Source: Cymbidium sinense (lineage: Eukaryota > Streptophyta > Magnoliopsida > Asparagales > Orchidaceae). From it: a stretch of 64,000 nucleotides of DNA. The notes below the pieces were generated by a model. The model saw only the letters and a list, made by a program, of their open reading frames with translations, ran no database searches and had not been told where the DNA came from. Location of the stretch: assembly GCA_021442155.1 (NCBI GenBank), contig JAKCPB010001443.1, forward strand, positions 1-64,000. The letters run 5' to 3'. Of this stretch, positions 35,225 through 46,700 are shown piece by piece (positions within the stretch are counted from its first letter, which is position 1; the number at the start of each line of letters is the position of its first letter). The position numbers were made by a program, and so were the translations under genes.

Positions 35225-35776
35225 TATATTTTTTAACAGAGAACAAATTCACATTCAACACTTCTTCTTTTCGATTTCATCAACCAAGTAACACACCAAG
35301 TTTTCTAAGACACAAGTGACAACATAGATAAAAAATGAGCACACATAAAGCAAATCAAAAACCCTAGAAAACTAGAACCATCTCTATTGTAAAGACACAA
35401 TTCCATAACTAGTTAATCGGATCGACCATTCTTCAGTTTCACCAGTTCCCATCAGAACCACCATGGCCTCTTGAGTAGCAGGATCCACCATCATATCCCC
35501 AATCTCTCCCTCCGCTACCACCACGACTGTAACCTCCATCGCTTCTCCCAACTTGATAACCACCACGCTTCTCGACCACCTCCATATCCAAGATTCTCCA
35601 AATCCCACCACCACTGAGCAATCGCCATCGCCCCATGACCTCCATACCCACTAGCACCTCTAAATCCCCCACCACCACTATGATAACTGCTGCCTCTGTT
35701 TATGCCTCCAATGCTAGAACTAAACTGAGCCTGGTTGATGGTGATGTTCCTGTTGTTAAGGTTCTGCCCATTCTTA
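35225..35776 (-). pseudogene. Glycine-rich RNA-binding protein tail, retro-fragment (GRP copy 8, longest)
   Basis: At ~550 bp this is the longest GRP copy. The minus strand near 35525-35439 encodes GGSGGRDWGYDGGSCYSR and GGSDGNW followed by TGA. It keeps Trp like copy 3, and carries RSDGGYSRGG just upstream. The NGQNL-NRNITINQAQ start lies near 35770. The Gly-rich part is ~60 bp longer than copy 3 around 35585-35640, through extra GG/Y-type codons. Terminal A-run and 3'UTR as in the others. Confidence 0.88.
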
Positions 35777-38619
35777 GGATTTAGGTTTACATTTAGGTTT
35801 ATTAGCTTTTAGGGTTTAGGTTTATTTTTTAATTTATTTAGTTACTTTATGTTTAGGTTTAGGGTTTGTTTGGGTGTTAGGGTTTATGGGGGTTTAGTGG
35901 TTTAGGTGGGCTTAGGGTTTTATGGTTTATGCTTTTAGTGTTTAGGGCTTAGCATTAGGGTTTAGGGTTTATGGTTTTTTAGGGTTTAAGATTTAGGGTT
36001 TTTTATGGTTTAGGGTCAGGTCAGAGTGGTGTGGTTTAGGGGTAGGTAGGGTTTAGGCTTTGAGCTCAGTGTACTGGATAGTGGGTTTAAGGGTTTTTAA
36101 ATTAAGCAAACCCAGGGTTTAGGTTTATTTGTATATTTAGTTTATTTTTATTTATTTTAGTTTACTTTATTTTATTTTATTTAGGATTATTTACTTGTAT
36201 TTCATTTTAGTTTATTTATTTTAGGTTTATTTAGTTTAGGTTTTATCTTTATTTTTAGGTTTTTTAGGTCAGTTTATTTTCATGAGTTTTATTTTTATTT
36301 TATTTTATTTAGATTTTATTTTGGTTTTGGTTTAGGTTTGGTTTATTTTAGTTTTACATTTTAGGTTTTAGGTTTTTTAGTTTTATTTTAGGTTTATTTT
36401 TTAGTTTAGGTTATTTTTTTAATTTATTTTAGTTTAGTTTATGGTCATGTTTAGTTTTTAGGTTTAGGTTTAGGTTTGTTTATTTTGGCTTAAGATTAGG
36501 TTTTCTTTATTTAGCAGGTAGGTTTTATTTTCCATTTTAGGTTTAAGTTTTAGATTAGGTTTAGGTTATATCTTTTATTTTAAGTTTATTTTTAGGTTTA
36601 GGTTTAGGTTAGTTTTTATTTTATTTTATTTTAGGTTAATTTTATTTTATTTATGTTTAATGTTTATCTTTATTTAGGTTCCCCATTCTTAGGTTTACTT
36701 TATCTTTAGTTATTTAGGATCTTTTTTATTTACCATCTTTATTTATTTATTTTATCTTTACACTAGCTCAGCCCATATTTTTATTATTTATCTTTATCTT
36801 CAGGTCTTCCATTTTATCTGTTGGTTTATTAGTTTAGCTCAGGGCCTTTAGGTTGTGTGGTCAGGTAATGCCCAGAATCAGGCCCAGGGTGGGCTGGCCC
36901 AGGCTCAGGTCAGGTCAAAGGTCTGGCTCACCCACTAGTGTAGTGTCAGGTCAGCTAGGGCCTAGGGTCACTCAGGGCTCAGGGTCAGCCTAGTCAGGGC
37001 TCAGTGGCCCAGCCCAGGCCCGTGCCCAGCCTGGGGTGTCAGTGGCACAGGTGAGCCCAGTGGGTGGGGTCCTAGGCGTTTGTGTCTGGGCCCATGGTCA
37101 GTGGCCTGGGGCCTAGGGCCCAGTGGCCTACCAGTAGGGCCCATGGTTTAAAGTTTGAGGGGCCATGATTCCGCCTGAGGTATGGTCAGTTTAGGGTTTA
37201 TTTTAGATCAAGCACATGCAGTAGTCATTTAGTTTATTTATTATTTATTTTATTTTATTTTATCTTTTTTAATTTTATTTAGTTTTATTTAGTTATATTT
37301 TATTTTTCACTTTAGGTTTTATTTTTATTTTAGGTTTAGGTATTTTATCTAGGTTTAAATATTAGGTTTATTTTTAGGTTTTATTTTTTAATTTAGGATT
37401 ATGTTTATTTTTAATTTATTTTATTTTATTTAGTTTAGGTTTTAGGTTTAGTTTATTTTAGGTTTAGGTTTTATTCATTTTAGTTTAGGTTAAAGTTTAT
37501 TTGATTTTTTTTATTTTAGGCTTAAGTTTTTTTTTTATTTTAGGGTATAGGTTTTATTTTTTTTATTTCTTTTTAGGTTTTATTTTTAGGTTTAATTTTT
37601 TATTTAGTTTTGTTTTTTATTTTATTATAGATTTATTTTTTTGTTTATGTTTGGGTTTTATTTTATTTAGGATTTCATTTTTAGTTTTATTTATTTATTA
37701 GTTTAAGAGGTTTTATTTATTTATTTTGGTTTAGTTTTATTTTATCTTTTATTTTTTAGCTATGTTTATGTCAGGTTTAGGTTTTAGTTTAGGTTTTTAT
37801 TTTATTTTATTTAGTCCAGGTTTTTTTTATATCTTATCTTTAGGTTTTATTTAGTTTATGTAGCTTTGGTTTAGTTTAGGTTTAGGGCCCAGTTTGGGGT
37901 CATTAGGGTTGTGCTAGGGCCTGTAGGGCCCAGGGCCCAAGGTTTGGGATTTATGGTAATGGTGGGAAGATAGGGTAGAGGTGGCCAGTCAGAGCCTTTT
38001 TTATCTTTATTTAAGGCCCAGGGTTTAGGTGGCATAAGTTTTTTTTTTGAGTCAGCCCAGGGTAAACCCAGGTCAGGGTAGGGTTAATTAGGGTTTAGGC
38101 CTTTAAAGGTTTATTTTTAAAAAAATTAAACCCAGGTTTAGGTTTATTTAGCTTATTTTTTATTTAATTTAATTTATTTTGTTTTATTATTTTTATTTAG
38201 GTTTATTTTTTGTTTTTATTTAGTTTAGTTTATTTATTTTATGTTTATTTAATTTAGTTTAGATTTTATATTTTAATTTATTTTATGTTTAGGTTTATGT
38301 TTATTTTTTAGTTCATTTATTTTAATTTTATTTTTTAGGTTTAGGTTTTATTTTTTATTTTTAGGTTTAGGTTTATGTTTTTATTTTGTTTTTTTAGGTT
38401 TAGGTTTAAGGTTTTTATTTTAAGTTTTTTTAGGTTTTATTTTTTTAGTTTTGGTTTAGGTTTATTTTTAGTATATTTTATTTTATCTAGTTTTGGTTTA
38501 GGTTTAGGTTTAGGTTTTATTTATTTTAGTGTAGGTTTAAGTTTATTTTATTTTTATTTTAGGTTTAGGTTTTTTTTTAGTTTAGGGTTTAGGTTTTAGT
38601 TTAGTGTCTAGGGTTTTTG
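35777..38619 (+). repeat. Degenerate telomere array with GC-shifted patches
   Basis: The conserved unit spacer after GRP copy 8 leads into AT-drifted array. GC-shifted patches lie at ~36840-37190 and ~37870-38060. Frames such as 37501-37701 and 38375-38599, rich in Phe, Leu and Tyr, are products of the T-rich repeat. Confidence 0.85.
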
Positions 38620-39114
38620 GTTTTTTTTTTTAAGAGAGAACAAATCCAGATTCAAGATTTCTTCATTTTCATTTCTTCTACCAAGTAACACCCTAAGTTT
38701 TTAAGACACAAGTGATGACATAGATATAAAATTAGCATGCATAGAGCAAATCAAAAACCCTAGATAACTAGAACCATCTCAACTGTAAAGACAAAGTTTC
38801 ATAGGCAGCAGATCGGATCAGTCATTCTTCAGTTTGTCTAGTTCCCATTAGAACCACCCTAGCCTCTCGAGTAGCGGGATCCACCATCATATCCTAGATC
38901 TCTCCCTTTGCCATCACCATCGTTGTAACCTCCTTCGCTCCTCCCACATTCATAACCACCAGTTCTCCAACCACCACCTCCATATCCACCAGCACCTCTA
39001 GATCCCCCACCGCCACTGCAATAACTATCGCCTCTGCCGTCGCCTCCACCGCCAGATCAACATTGAGCCTGGTTGATGGTGATGTTCCTACCATCAAGGT
39101 TTGACTCATTCTTA
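38620..39114 (-). pseudogene. Glycine-rich RNA-binding protein tail, retro-fragment (GRP copy 9)
   Basis: Minus strand: N-SNLDGRNITINQAQC start near 39110, Gly-rich tail (GGAGGYGGGG-like, frameshifted), then GN and TAG near 38841. The 3'UTR and A-run (38622-38631) match the family. It is the last GRP copy on the right and is followed by the usual spacer but no P0. Confidence 0.86.
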
Positions 39115-42100
39115 GGAATTAGGTTTAGGTTTAGGTTTATTATGTTTTATGGTTTAGGTTTATTTTTTAATTTATTTAGTTACTTTAGGTTTAGGTTTAT
39201 GGTTTGGGGTTTAGGGTTTATGGTTTAGGATTAGGATTTAGGGTTTAAGGATTTAAGGTTTATGGTTTAGGATTATGATTTAAAGTTTAGGGATTTAGGG
39301 TTTATGGTTTTAGGGTTTATGCTTTTTGAGTTTAAGTTTTAGGGTTAGTATTTAGTGTTTAGGGTTTAGTGTAGAGCAGGTAGGTTTAGGATGGGTAAGG
39401 TTTAGGGTTTAGGATTTGGTTTGTATTTTATTTTATTTTAAGTTTATGTTTAGTAAACTTTAGTTTAGGTTTATTTATTTTATTTAGTTTAGTTTTAGGG
39501 TTTTATTTATTTTATATTTTAAGTTTTTTTTTAGGTTTAATATTTAATTTTATTTCTTTTATCTAAGTTTATTTTATTTAATTTACTTTATTTTATTTAT
39601 TATGGTTTTAATTCTTAAGTTTATTTTATTTTAGTTTAGATTAGGTATTTATTTATTTTATTTTAGTTTTTTCATTTTTCTTATTTTATTTAATTTTTAG
39701 GTTTAGGTTTATGTTTTAGTATAGATATTTATTTTATTTTATTTTTTTTCTTTTATTTATTTGATTTTTAGGTTTTATTTAGTTTAAGATTAGGTTTTGT
39801 GGCCTTAGGGTTTAGAGCCTTTAGGGTTTATTATTTAAGTTTAAAGTTTAGGGCTCTGTGTTAGGGGCTCAGGGCTCAGCGAGGCCAGGGTTTGTGTGGG
39901 TTCAGGCTTTAGGGTTTAAATTTTGGCCCCAGTCAGGCCCAGCTATTTAGCATGGCACAGAGTCCATTTAGAGCCCAGGTATCTTAGGGCCTTAGGCCCA
40001 GTGGCCTGGGCCCAGACTCCAGGGCCTGCAGGATCAGGACTGTGCCCAGGGCAGTGGTTGTGCTAGTGGTCCAGAGTCAGGGCCCAGGATTTAACCTTTT
40101 AGGGCCTGAGCCATTTAGGGCCTTTCAAGTTTAGAGTTGTGCCTCATGCCTTTGGGCCCATGATTTAGGTCAGTTTAGAGCCCAGTCACCTGGCCCAGTT
40201 CCGGCCCAAGGGTCAGTGAGGTGGGTTGTAAGGATTTGGATATTTGTGGTAAGGTAGAGCCCAGGGCCTTAAGATGTGGCTCAGCACAGAGTCAGGGTTT
40301 ATCTAATTAAGCAAAATGGCAGTTCAGATTTTAGTTTATCTTTATTTATTTAGATTTTTATTTAGGTTCATTTTAATTTATTTGTTTGTTTATTTATTTT
40401 AGTTTAGGTTTTATTATAGTTTATTTTAGGTTTAGGCATAGGTTTATGTTTATTTTTTAGTTTTATTTTATTTTATTTTTAGGTTTGCATTTTTATTTTT
40501 AGGTTTAGCAGGTTTTTTTTTTAGGTTTAGGTTTAGGTTTTATTTTAAGTTTATTTTTAAGTTTTATTTTTAGTTTAGGTTTAGGTTTATTTTAGTTTAT
40601 TTTATTTTATTTAGTTTAGGGTTAAAGATCCTTATTTTAGGTTTAGGTTTAGGTTTTATTTATTTAAGTTTTGGTTTATTTTATTTTATTTATTTTAGGT
40701 TTAGGTTTTTTTTAGCTTAGGGTTTAAGTTTTTTATTTTTTTATTTATTTATAAGTTTTATTTTTTAAGTTTATTATTTAGTTTATGTTTTTATTTAGTT
40801 TTTATTCTATTTTATTTTAGGTTTATTTTATTTTATTTTTTATTTGGGTTTATTTTATTTAAGTTTATTTTAGGATTATTTTATTTTCTATTTTATTTTA
40901 TTAATTTATTTTAGTTTAGTTTTATTTTGTTTATTTTATTTTAGGTTTAGGTTTAGGTTTAGTTTTAGTTTAGATTTTATTTTATTTTATTTAATTTAGG
41001 TTTAGTTTTCACCCATTTATTTTATTTTAGGCCCAGGTTTGTGCTTGTTTAGGGCTTAGGGCCTGTGGGTTTAGGGCCCAGGCCTGTGGCCTAGGGCCCC
41101 AGTGGCCCAGGATCTAGAACCCAGGCTCAGGGTTAGCCTGTGGCTCATGCTTTGGCCCAGGCCTGGTGGCCTGGCTTTGCCTTTGGGGCTCTGTGGCCTT
41201 GGTGGATAGGTAGGTTTGTGGGTTTAGGGCCTGTGCCCAAGCCTGGGGGGAATCTACCCACTCCAGGATAGTGCCCATGATCTATTCAGGTTTTGGGGCT
41301 TTTAATTATTTAGTAGTCTATTTAATTTATATTAAAAGTCTTCATTCTTTATCTTTATTTATGTAGGTTTTATTTATCTTATTTTGTGTTTTTAACCAGG
41401 CTCAGTTTATGTGGCCCAGGGTCCATTATTTAGGTTTGTTTATGGGGCCCAGGGCTCAGTGGCCTTATGCCCAGGTAGGGCTCAGGGCCCAGGGCCCAGG
41501 GCCCAAGGGCCTGGGCCAGGTGGGCTAGGATAGTGCAGCACTGGGGTCATGGCTCAAAAGTTTTTTTAAAACCTAGCAACCCAGGCTCAGCTCAGTAGCC
41601 AGGCCCATTTTAGGGTCAGGGTTGAGTTTTTAAACAACCTTTATACAAGATTTAGTTTTAGTGGGTTAGGTTTAGGGTCAGTAGTTTAGGGTTTTAGGAT
41701 TTAGGGTTTAGGTTTAGGATTTAGTATAAAGATTTTTTAAATTAAGTAAACCGATAGCTAGATTTTAGTATATTTAGTTTACCTTTTTATTTATTATTTT
41801 ACTTTATTTATTATTTTATTTAGTTTATTATTTTATTTTTAGTTTAGTTTATTTATTTTAGTTTATGTTTTTTTTATTTATTTTTGGTTTATTTATTTTA
41901 TAGTGAGTTTTATTTTATTTTATTTTTCAGTTTATTTTATTTTTATTTTAGGTTTAGTTTAGGGTTTTATTTTATTTTTAGGTTTAGGTTTTGGTTTTAT
42001 TTTAGTTTTATTTTTTAGGTTTTATTTTTATTTAGCTTTTTACCTTAATTTTTTTCATTTATTTAGTTTATGTTTAGTTTAGTTTATTTTAGGTTTAGTC

Positions 42101-42540
42101 ATTTATTTTTAGTTTGGTTTATTTTAATTTAGGTTTAGATTTAATTAATTTTATTTATTTATTTTAGTAAATTTTTTTTAGTTTAGGTTTAGGTTTTATT
42201 TTTATATTTTTTAAGTTTATTTTTAAAGTTTTATTTAGTTTTATTTTATTTTATTTTGTTTATTTTATTTTTTTTAAGTTTAGTTTTTTATTTTATCTTT
42301 TTCATCCATAAAATCATTTTGTTTTAGTATGTTATTTTATTTTATTATTTTATTTAATTTAGGTTTAGTTTTATTTATTTATTTTATTTTTTTTACTTAG
42401 TAGGTTTAAGTATTTAGGTTTTAGGTTTAGGGTTTAGGGTTTAGGGCCTGGGTTTGGGGTTTTAGGTGGGTGTGGCTCAGGGCTCAGTGTGGGTTTAGGA
42501 TTTAGTGTTTAGGTCTCAAGGGTTTGTTTTAACCAAAGGA
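39115..42540 (+). repeat. Degenerate telomere array with large GC-shifted patches
   Basis: TTTAGGG-type units run up to ~39430, then AT-drifted DNA. GC-shifted patches lie at ~39830-40290, 41020-41280 and 41395-41660, with TTTAGGG-type units again near 41660-41720 and 42410-42500. No retro-fragment or gene was found. Confidence 0.85.
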
Positions 42541-43049
42541 TTTATGGTTTAGTCAATTAGTTAGTAGTCAGTTTAATTATTATTATTATGTTTTAGTCTC
42601 CATTATGTTTATTTGTTAGCCTTTTTAAGGCCTAAGTATTAGTTTAGTTTTAGTTAAATTATTATCTAGTTATTTTTTGTTTCTATATTTGGTTTAGGTT
42701 TGGTGTATTTGGGCTTATCGAGTTATTATGGTTTAGAATTTTAGTTGTGTTTTAGTTTTGGTTTAATTTAGTCAGCTAGTTTATTAATCTTTAGTTAACT
42801 TTAATTATTATTAGTTTAGGGTTTATTTTAGTTTTGGGTTTTATTAGTTTTATTTTATTATTTATTATTCTTAGTTTAGTTAGTTTTATTAAGTTTTGGG
42901 TTCAATTTAAGTTTAGTTTATTAGTTTGGGGTTTTAAGTCTGTTTGTTTAATTTTTTTTTAGTTTAGTTATTTTTTGGGTTTTATTTGGTTTTATTAGTT
43001 TAGGGTTTAGTTTTAATATTTATTAGTTTATTATTATTATTATTATTAC

Positions 43050-43083
<34 letters not shown>

Positions 43084-43371
43084 TTTAATTAGTTTTATTA
43101 GTTTATTATTATTATTATTTTATTAGTTAGTTTAGTTTATTTATTAGGGTTTAATGGTTTTAGTTAGTTTATTAAGTTTTAGTTATTATTATTAGTTTTA
43201 GTTATTTTTATTAATTTTAGTTTTTAGGACTATTATTAGTTTTATAATTATTTATTTAGTTAATTTTATTTATTTTAATTAGGTATTATTATTAGTTATT
43301 AGTTTATTATTTATTATTATTATTAATTTATTTTTATTTTATTAGGTTTGGGTTTTGGGTTTAGGGCTTAG
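42541..43371 (+). repeat. TTATTAGTTTAG-rich block with ATT microsatellite
   Basis: This is a local change of texture: words TTATTAG, TTAGTT and ATTATT replace TTTATTTTAGG. An almost pure ATT trinucleotide run spans ~43029-43082, with one ACT interruption. The block ends at a possible DNA transposon. Confidence 0.8.
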
Positions 43372-43489
43372 TAGTGGTACCCAAATTTGACTGCACTTGA
43401 ATATGATCAATTTAACTCAATTTATTTAAAACGGTCAAAAAACTTCAACCACCTAACTTCAATCAGATTGACATGACATGACCCGAATG

Positions 43490-43531
<42 letters not shown>

Positions 43532-43779
43532 AAAATAGAGTCAAAATTGGGTTCGTGTGTAAAAATCATTTTAATTTTGAGTCAAATTTGAGTTGGCGGG
43601 TCAAAATTGAGTCAATTTTGAGTTGGTGGGTCAACCTGAACTGAAAAATCAAATGGGTCAATTTCTTCAACCCGAACTCAACCTGAAAATTATTTGCATC
43701 AACCCGAACCTAGATTTTTTGAGTCAGGTTCGTGTAGAGTTATCGTGTTGGGTCAATTTTTAACACCCATGCTGTGGTT
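43367..43779. mobile_element. Possible hAT-like non-autonomous element (MITE)
   Basis: This ~0.4-kb island has no telomere repeats. Its left end TAGTGGTACCCAAATTTGAC and the reverse complement of its right end, CATGGGTGTTAAAAATTGAC, agree at 14 of 20 positions, like worn terminal inverted repeats. The interior is rich in GGGTCAA/AACCCGAAC words typical of small plant hAT-type elements. No 8-bp target duplication could be seen and there is no coding sequence. Family assignment is tentative. Confidence 0.5.
43497..43527. repeat. (TA)n microsatellite
   Basis: About 15 uninterrupted TA units inside the possible hAT-like element. Confidence 0.95.
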
Positions 43780-46700
43780 TGGGGATAGTTTGTGGTTTTA
43801 GGGTTTAGGGTTTAGGGTTTTAGGTTTAGGTTCAAGGTTTAGGTTTTAAGGTTAGGGTTTGGGTTTGTTTAGGGTTTAATGTTTAGGGTTTTAGGATTTA
43901 AGGTTTGGGGTTGGGTTAGGTTTAGCTTTTGTGGTCTGTGGTTGTAGTTTAGAGTTCTAAGTTTAGGGTTTAGGGTTTAGGGTTTAGGATTTAGTGTTTA
44001 AGTTTAGGTTTTGGGTTTCTTTTATTTAAAATTAAGTAATCGACAGTTTAGGTTTATTTAGTTTATTTAGTTTATTTTATATTTTATCGTGTTTATTTTT
44101 ATTCTTATTTAATTTAGTTTATTTATTTTATTTAGGTTTTTATTTTAATTTATTTTAGGTTTTAGGTTTAGGTTTATGTTATTTTTTTAGTTTAGTTTTA
44201 TTTTATTTTATTTTTAGGTTTAGGTTTTATTATTTAATTTAGGTTTAGGGTTTTGGTCATTTAAATTTTCGTTTATTATTTTATTTTTTTAGGTTTAGGT
44301 TTTAGGTTTTTATTTTATTTTATTTTAGGTTTTATTTTTAGTTAGTTTAGGTTTATTTTAATTTATTTTATTATATTTAGTTTAGGGTTTCAATTTAGTT
44401 TATTCTGTGCCTAGTTTAGGTTTTATTTATTTTAGTTCAGTTTAGGTTTAGGTTTATTTTATTTAGTTTAGGTTTAGACTTTTCAGTTTAGCTATAGGTT
44501 TTTTATTTTTTTTTTTTTTTATTTATTTTAAGTTTTATTTTAGATTTCATTTTAGTTTTATTTTATTTTATCTACGCTAGTTTGATTTTTTTTAGGTTTT
44601 TTTTATGTTTATTTATTTTTCAGTTTAGTTTAGGTTTTATTTATTTTAATTTTTTACTTTGTTTTTCTTTTATTTTATTTTAGGTTTAGGTTTAGTTAAA
44701 GTTTTATTTTATTATATTTTATTTTATTTAGGTTAACTTTTTATTTATTTTATTTTAGTTTTATTTAGTTTAGGTTTAGGATCTTTGTGGTTTAGGGTTT
44801 AGGGTTTAGTGTAGGTTTAGGTTTTATGGTCAAGGTTGGTTTAGCTTTAGGGTCTTAGGGTTTCCAGCTTTAGGGTTAGTTTTAGGTTTTAGGGTTAGGG
44901 TTTTATTTATTTATTTATTAAATTAAGCAAACCCAAGAGTTTATGTTTTAGTTTATTATAATCTATTTTAGTTTATTTTATTTTATTTTTATTTAGGTTT
45001 ATTTTAGTCTCTATTTACTTTAGTTTATTTATTTAGGTTTATTATTTTAGTTTAGACATTTTATTTTGTTTATTTTTAGGTTTAGGTTTAGGTTTAGTTT
45101 ACTTTTAGTTTAGTTTTATTTTACTTTATTTTTAGGTTTAGGTTTATTTTTATTTTAGATTTATGTTTTATTTAATTTTTTGAGGTTAGAATTGGATTTT
45201 ATTTTAGATTTATTTTAGATTTTATTTTTTAGGTTTTATTTAGTTTAGGTTTAGTAGTTTTAATTATTTTAGTTTAGTTTATTTTAGTTTAGGTTTAGGG
45301 CTATTTTATTTTATTCTTTTTAGGTTTTTTTAGGTTTATTTATTTTTATTCATTTTAGGTTTATATTTTAGGTTTATTTTTTATTTAATTTTATTATATT
45401 TTACTTAATTTTTATTTTCATTTAATTTAATTTTATTGTTTTTATTTTAAATTTATTTATTTTTTAGTTTAGGTTTTATTTATTTTATTTTAGTTTAGTT
45501 TTATTTTATTTTTTCATTTTATTTTTAGGTTTAGGGTTATGCTAGGATTAAGTTTTAGTTTAGGTTTTAGTTTTATTCTTTTATTTTATTTAAGGTTTAG
45601 TTTTTATTTATTTGATTTTTTGGCTTTTATTTAGTTTAGGTTTTGGTTTTGGGGTTTAGGGATTAAGGTGTGGTTTAGGGTTTGGCGTTTGGGGCTCATG
45701 GCTTCATGATTTTATGATTTAGGGTTTTAGGGTAGGGTTGGTTTATAGCTTTAGGGTAGGGTTTAGGAGTTTAGGTTTAGAGCCTGAGGGGCTTTAGTGT
45801 TGTGGCTCAGGATTTTGACTAAGATTTGAGGGTTTAGGGCTCCAGGAGGGCCAGAGCTTAGTATTAGATCAGGCTTGTGGTCAGGGTCACTTTGGCTGGT
45901 TTAGTGGCCTAGGGCTCAGTGGTCAGGATTTAGGATCTGGGTTTTAAGAAAACCACAAACCAAGAGGTTTAAGTCATTTACCACCAAGTTTATTTTATTT
46001 TATCTTTTTATTTTTTTATTTTATTTTTTTTTTAATTTATTTAGTTTAATTTATTTTAGTCTTTATTTATTTTAGTTTATGTTTTATTTTACCTTTTTTT
46101 TAGGTTTATTTTTAAGCCTTTATTTTTTATCTTATTTAGGTTTTAGTTCTTAGGCCTTTAGGTTTTCCGCCAGAGTTTATGGCCTGGTTAAGGTTTAATT
46201 GCCTTTAGGATTAGGGTCTTTGGTACAGCATTAGGTTTTTATTTGTGGCTCAGGGTTTGGCTCAGGCTTTAGTGGTTTGGTGTAGCTGGCCTGGCCTAGG
46301 GCCTCAGGATTAGGCCTTTGGTGTTTTAACATCGCTTAGGTTTGTGCCTAGGGTTTTGTTTTGTACTTCCCAGCCTAGTTTATAGGTTTTTTAGGTTTTT
46401 AGGGTAGGCTAAGGCCTGGATCAGACCTAGGGCTCTGGCTTTTTTTTTTTTTAAACCAAACCCGTTAGCCTAGAGCTCAGGTCAAGTAGTTTAGGGTCAT
46501 GGTTTTAAATCAAGCAAACGAGCAGGCTAGATCTAGATTTTTTTTTATTTATTTTATTTATCTTTTATTAAATTTTGAGCTTTATTTTATCTTTATTTAT
46601 CTAGTTTATTAATCTTAGTCATTTATTTTAAGTTTTTATCTTAGGTCATTTTTTTGTTAGTCTTGTTTCTTTCTTTAGTGAGTCTCATTTATTTTATTTT

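Noticed and set aside
37501..38599. Phe/Leu/Tyr-rich frames that look like membrane proteins
   Set aside because: They arise from TTTATTTTAGG repeats; no start context or family match.
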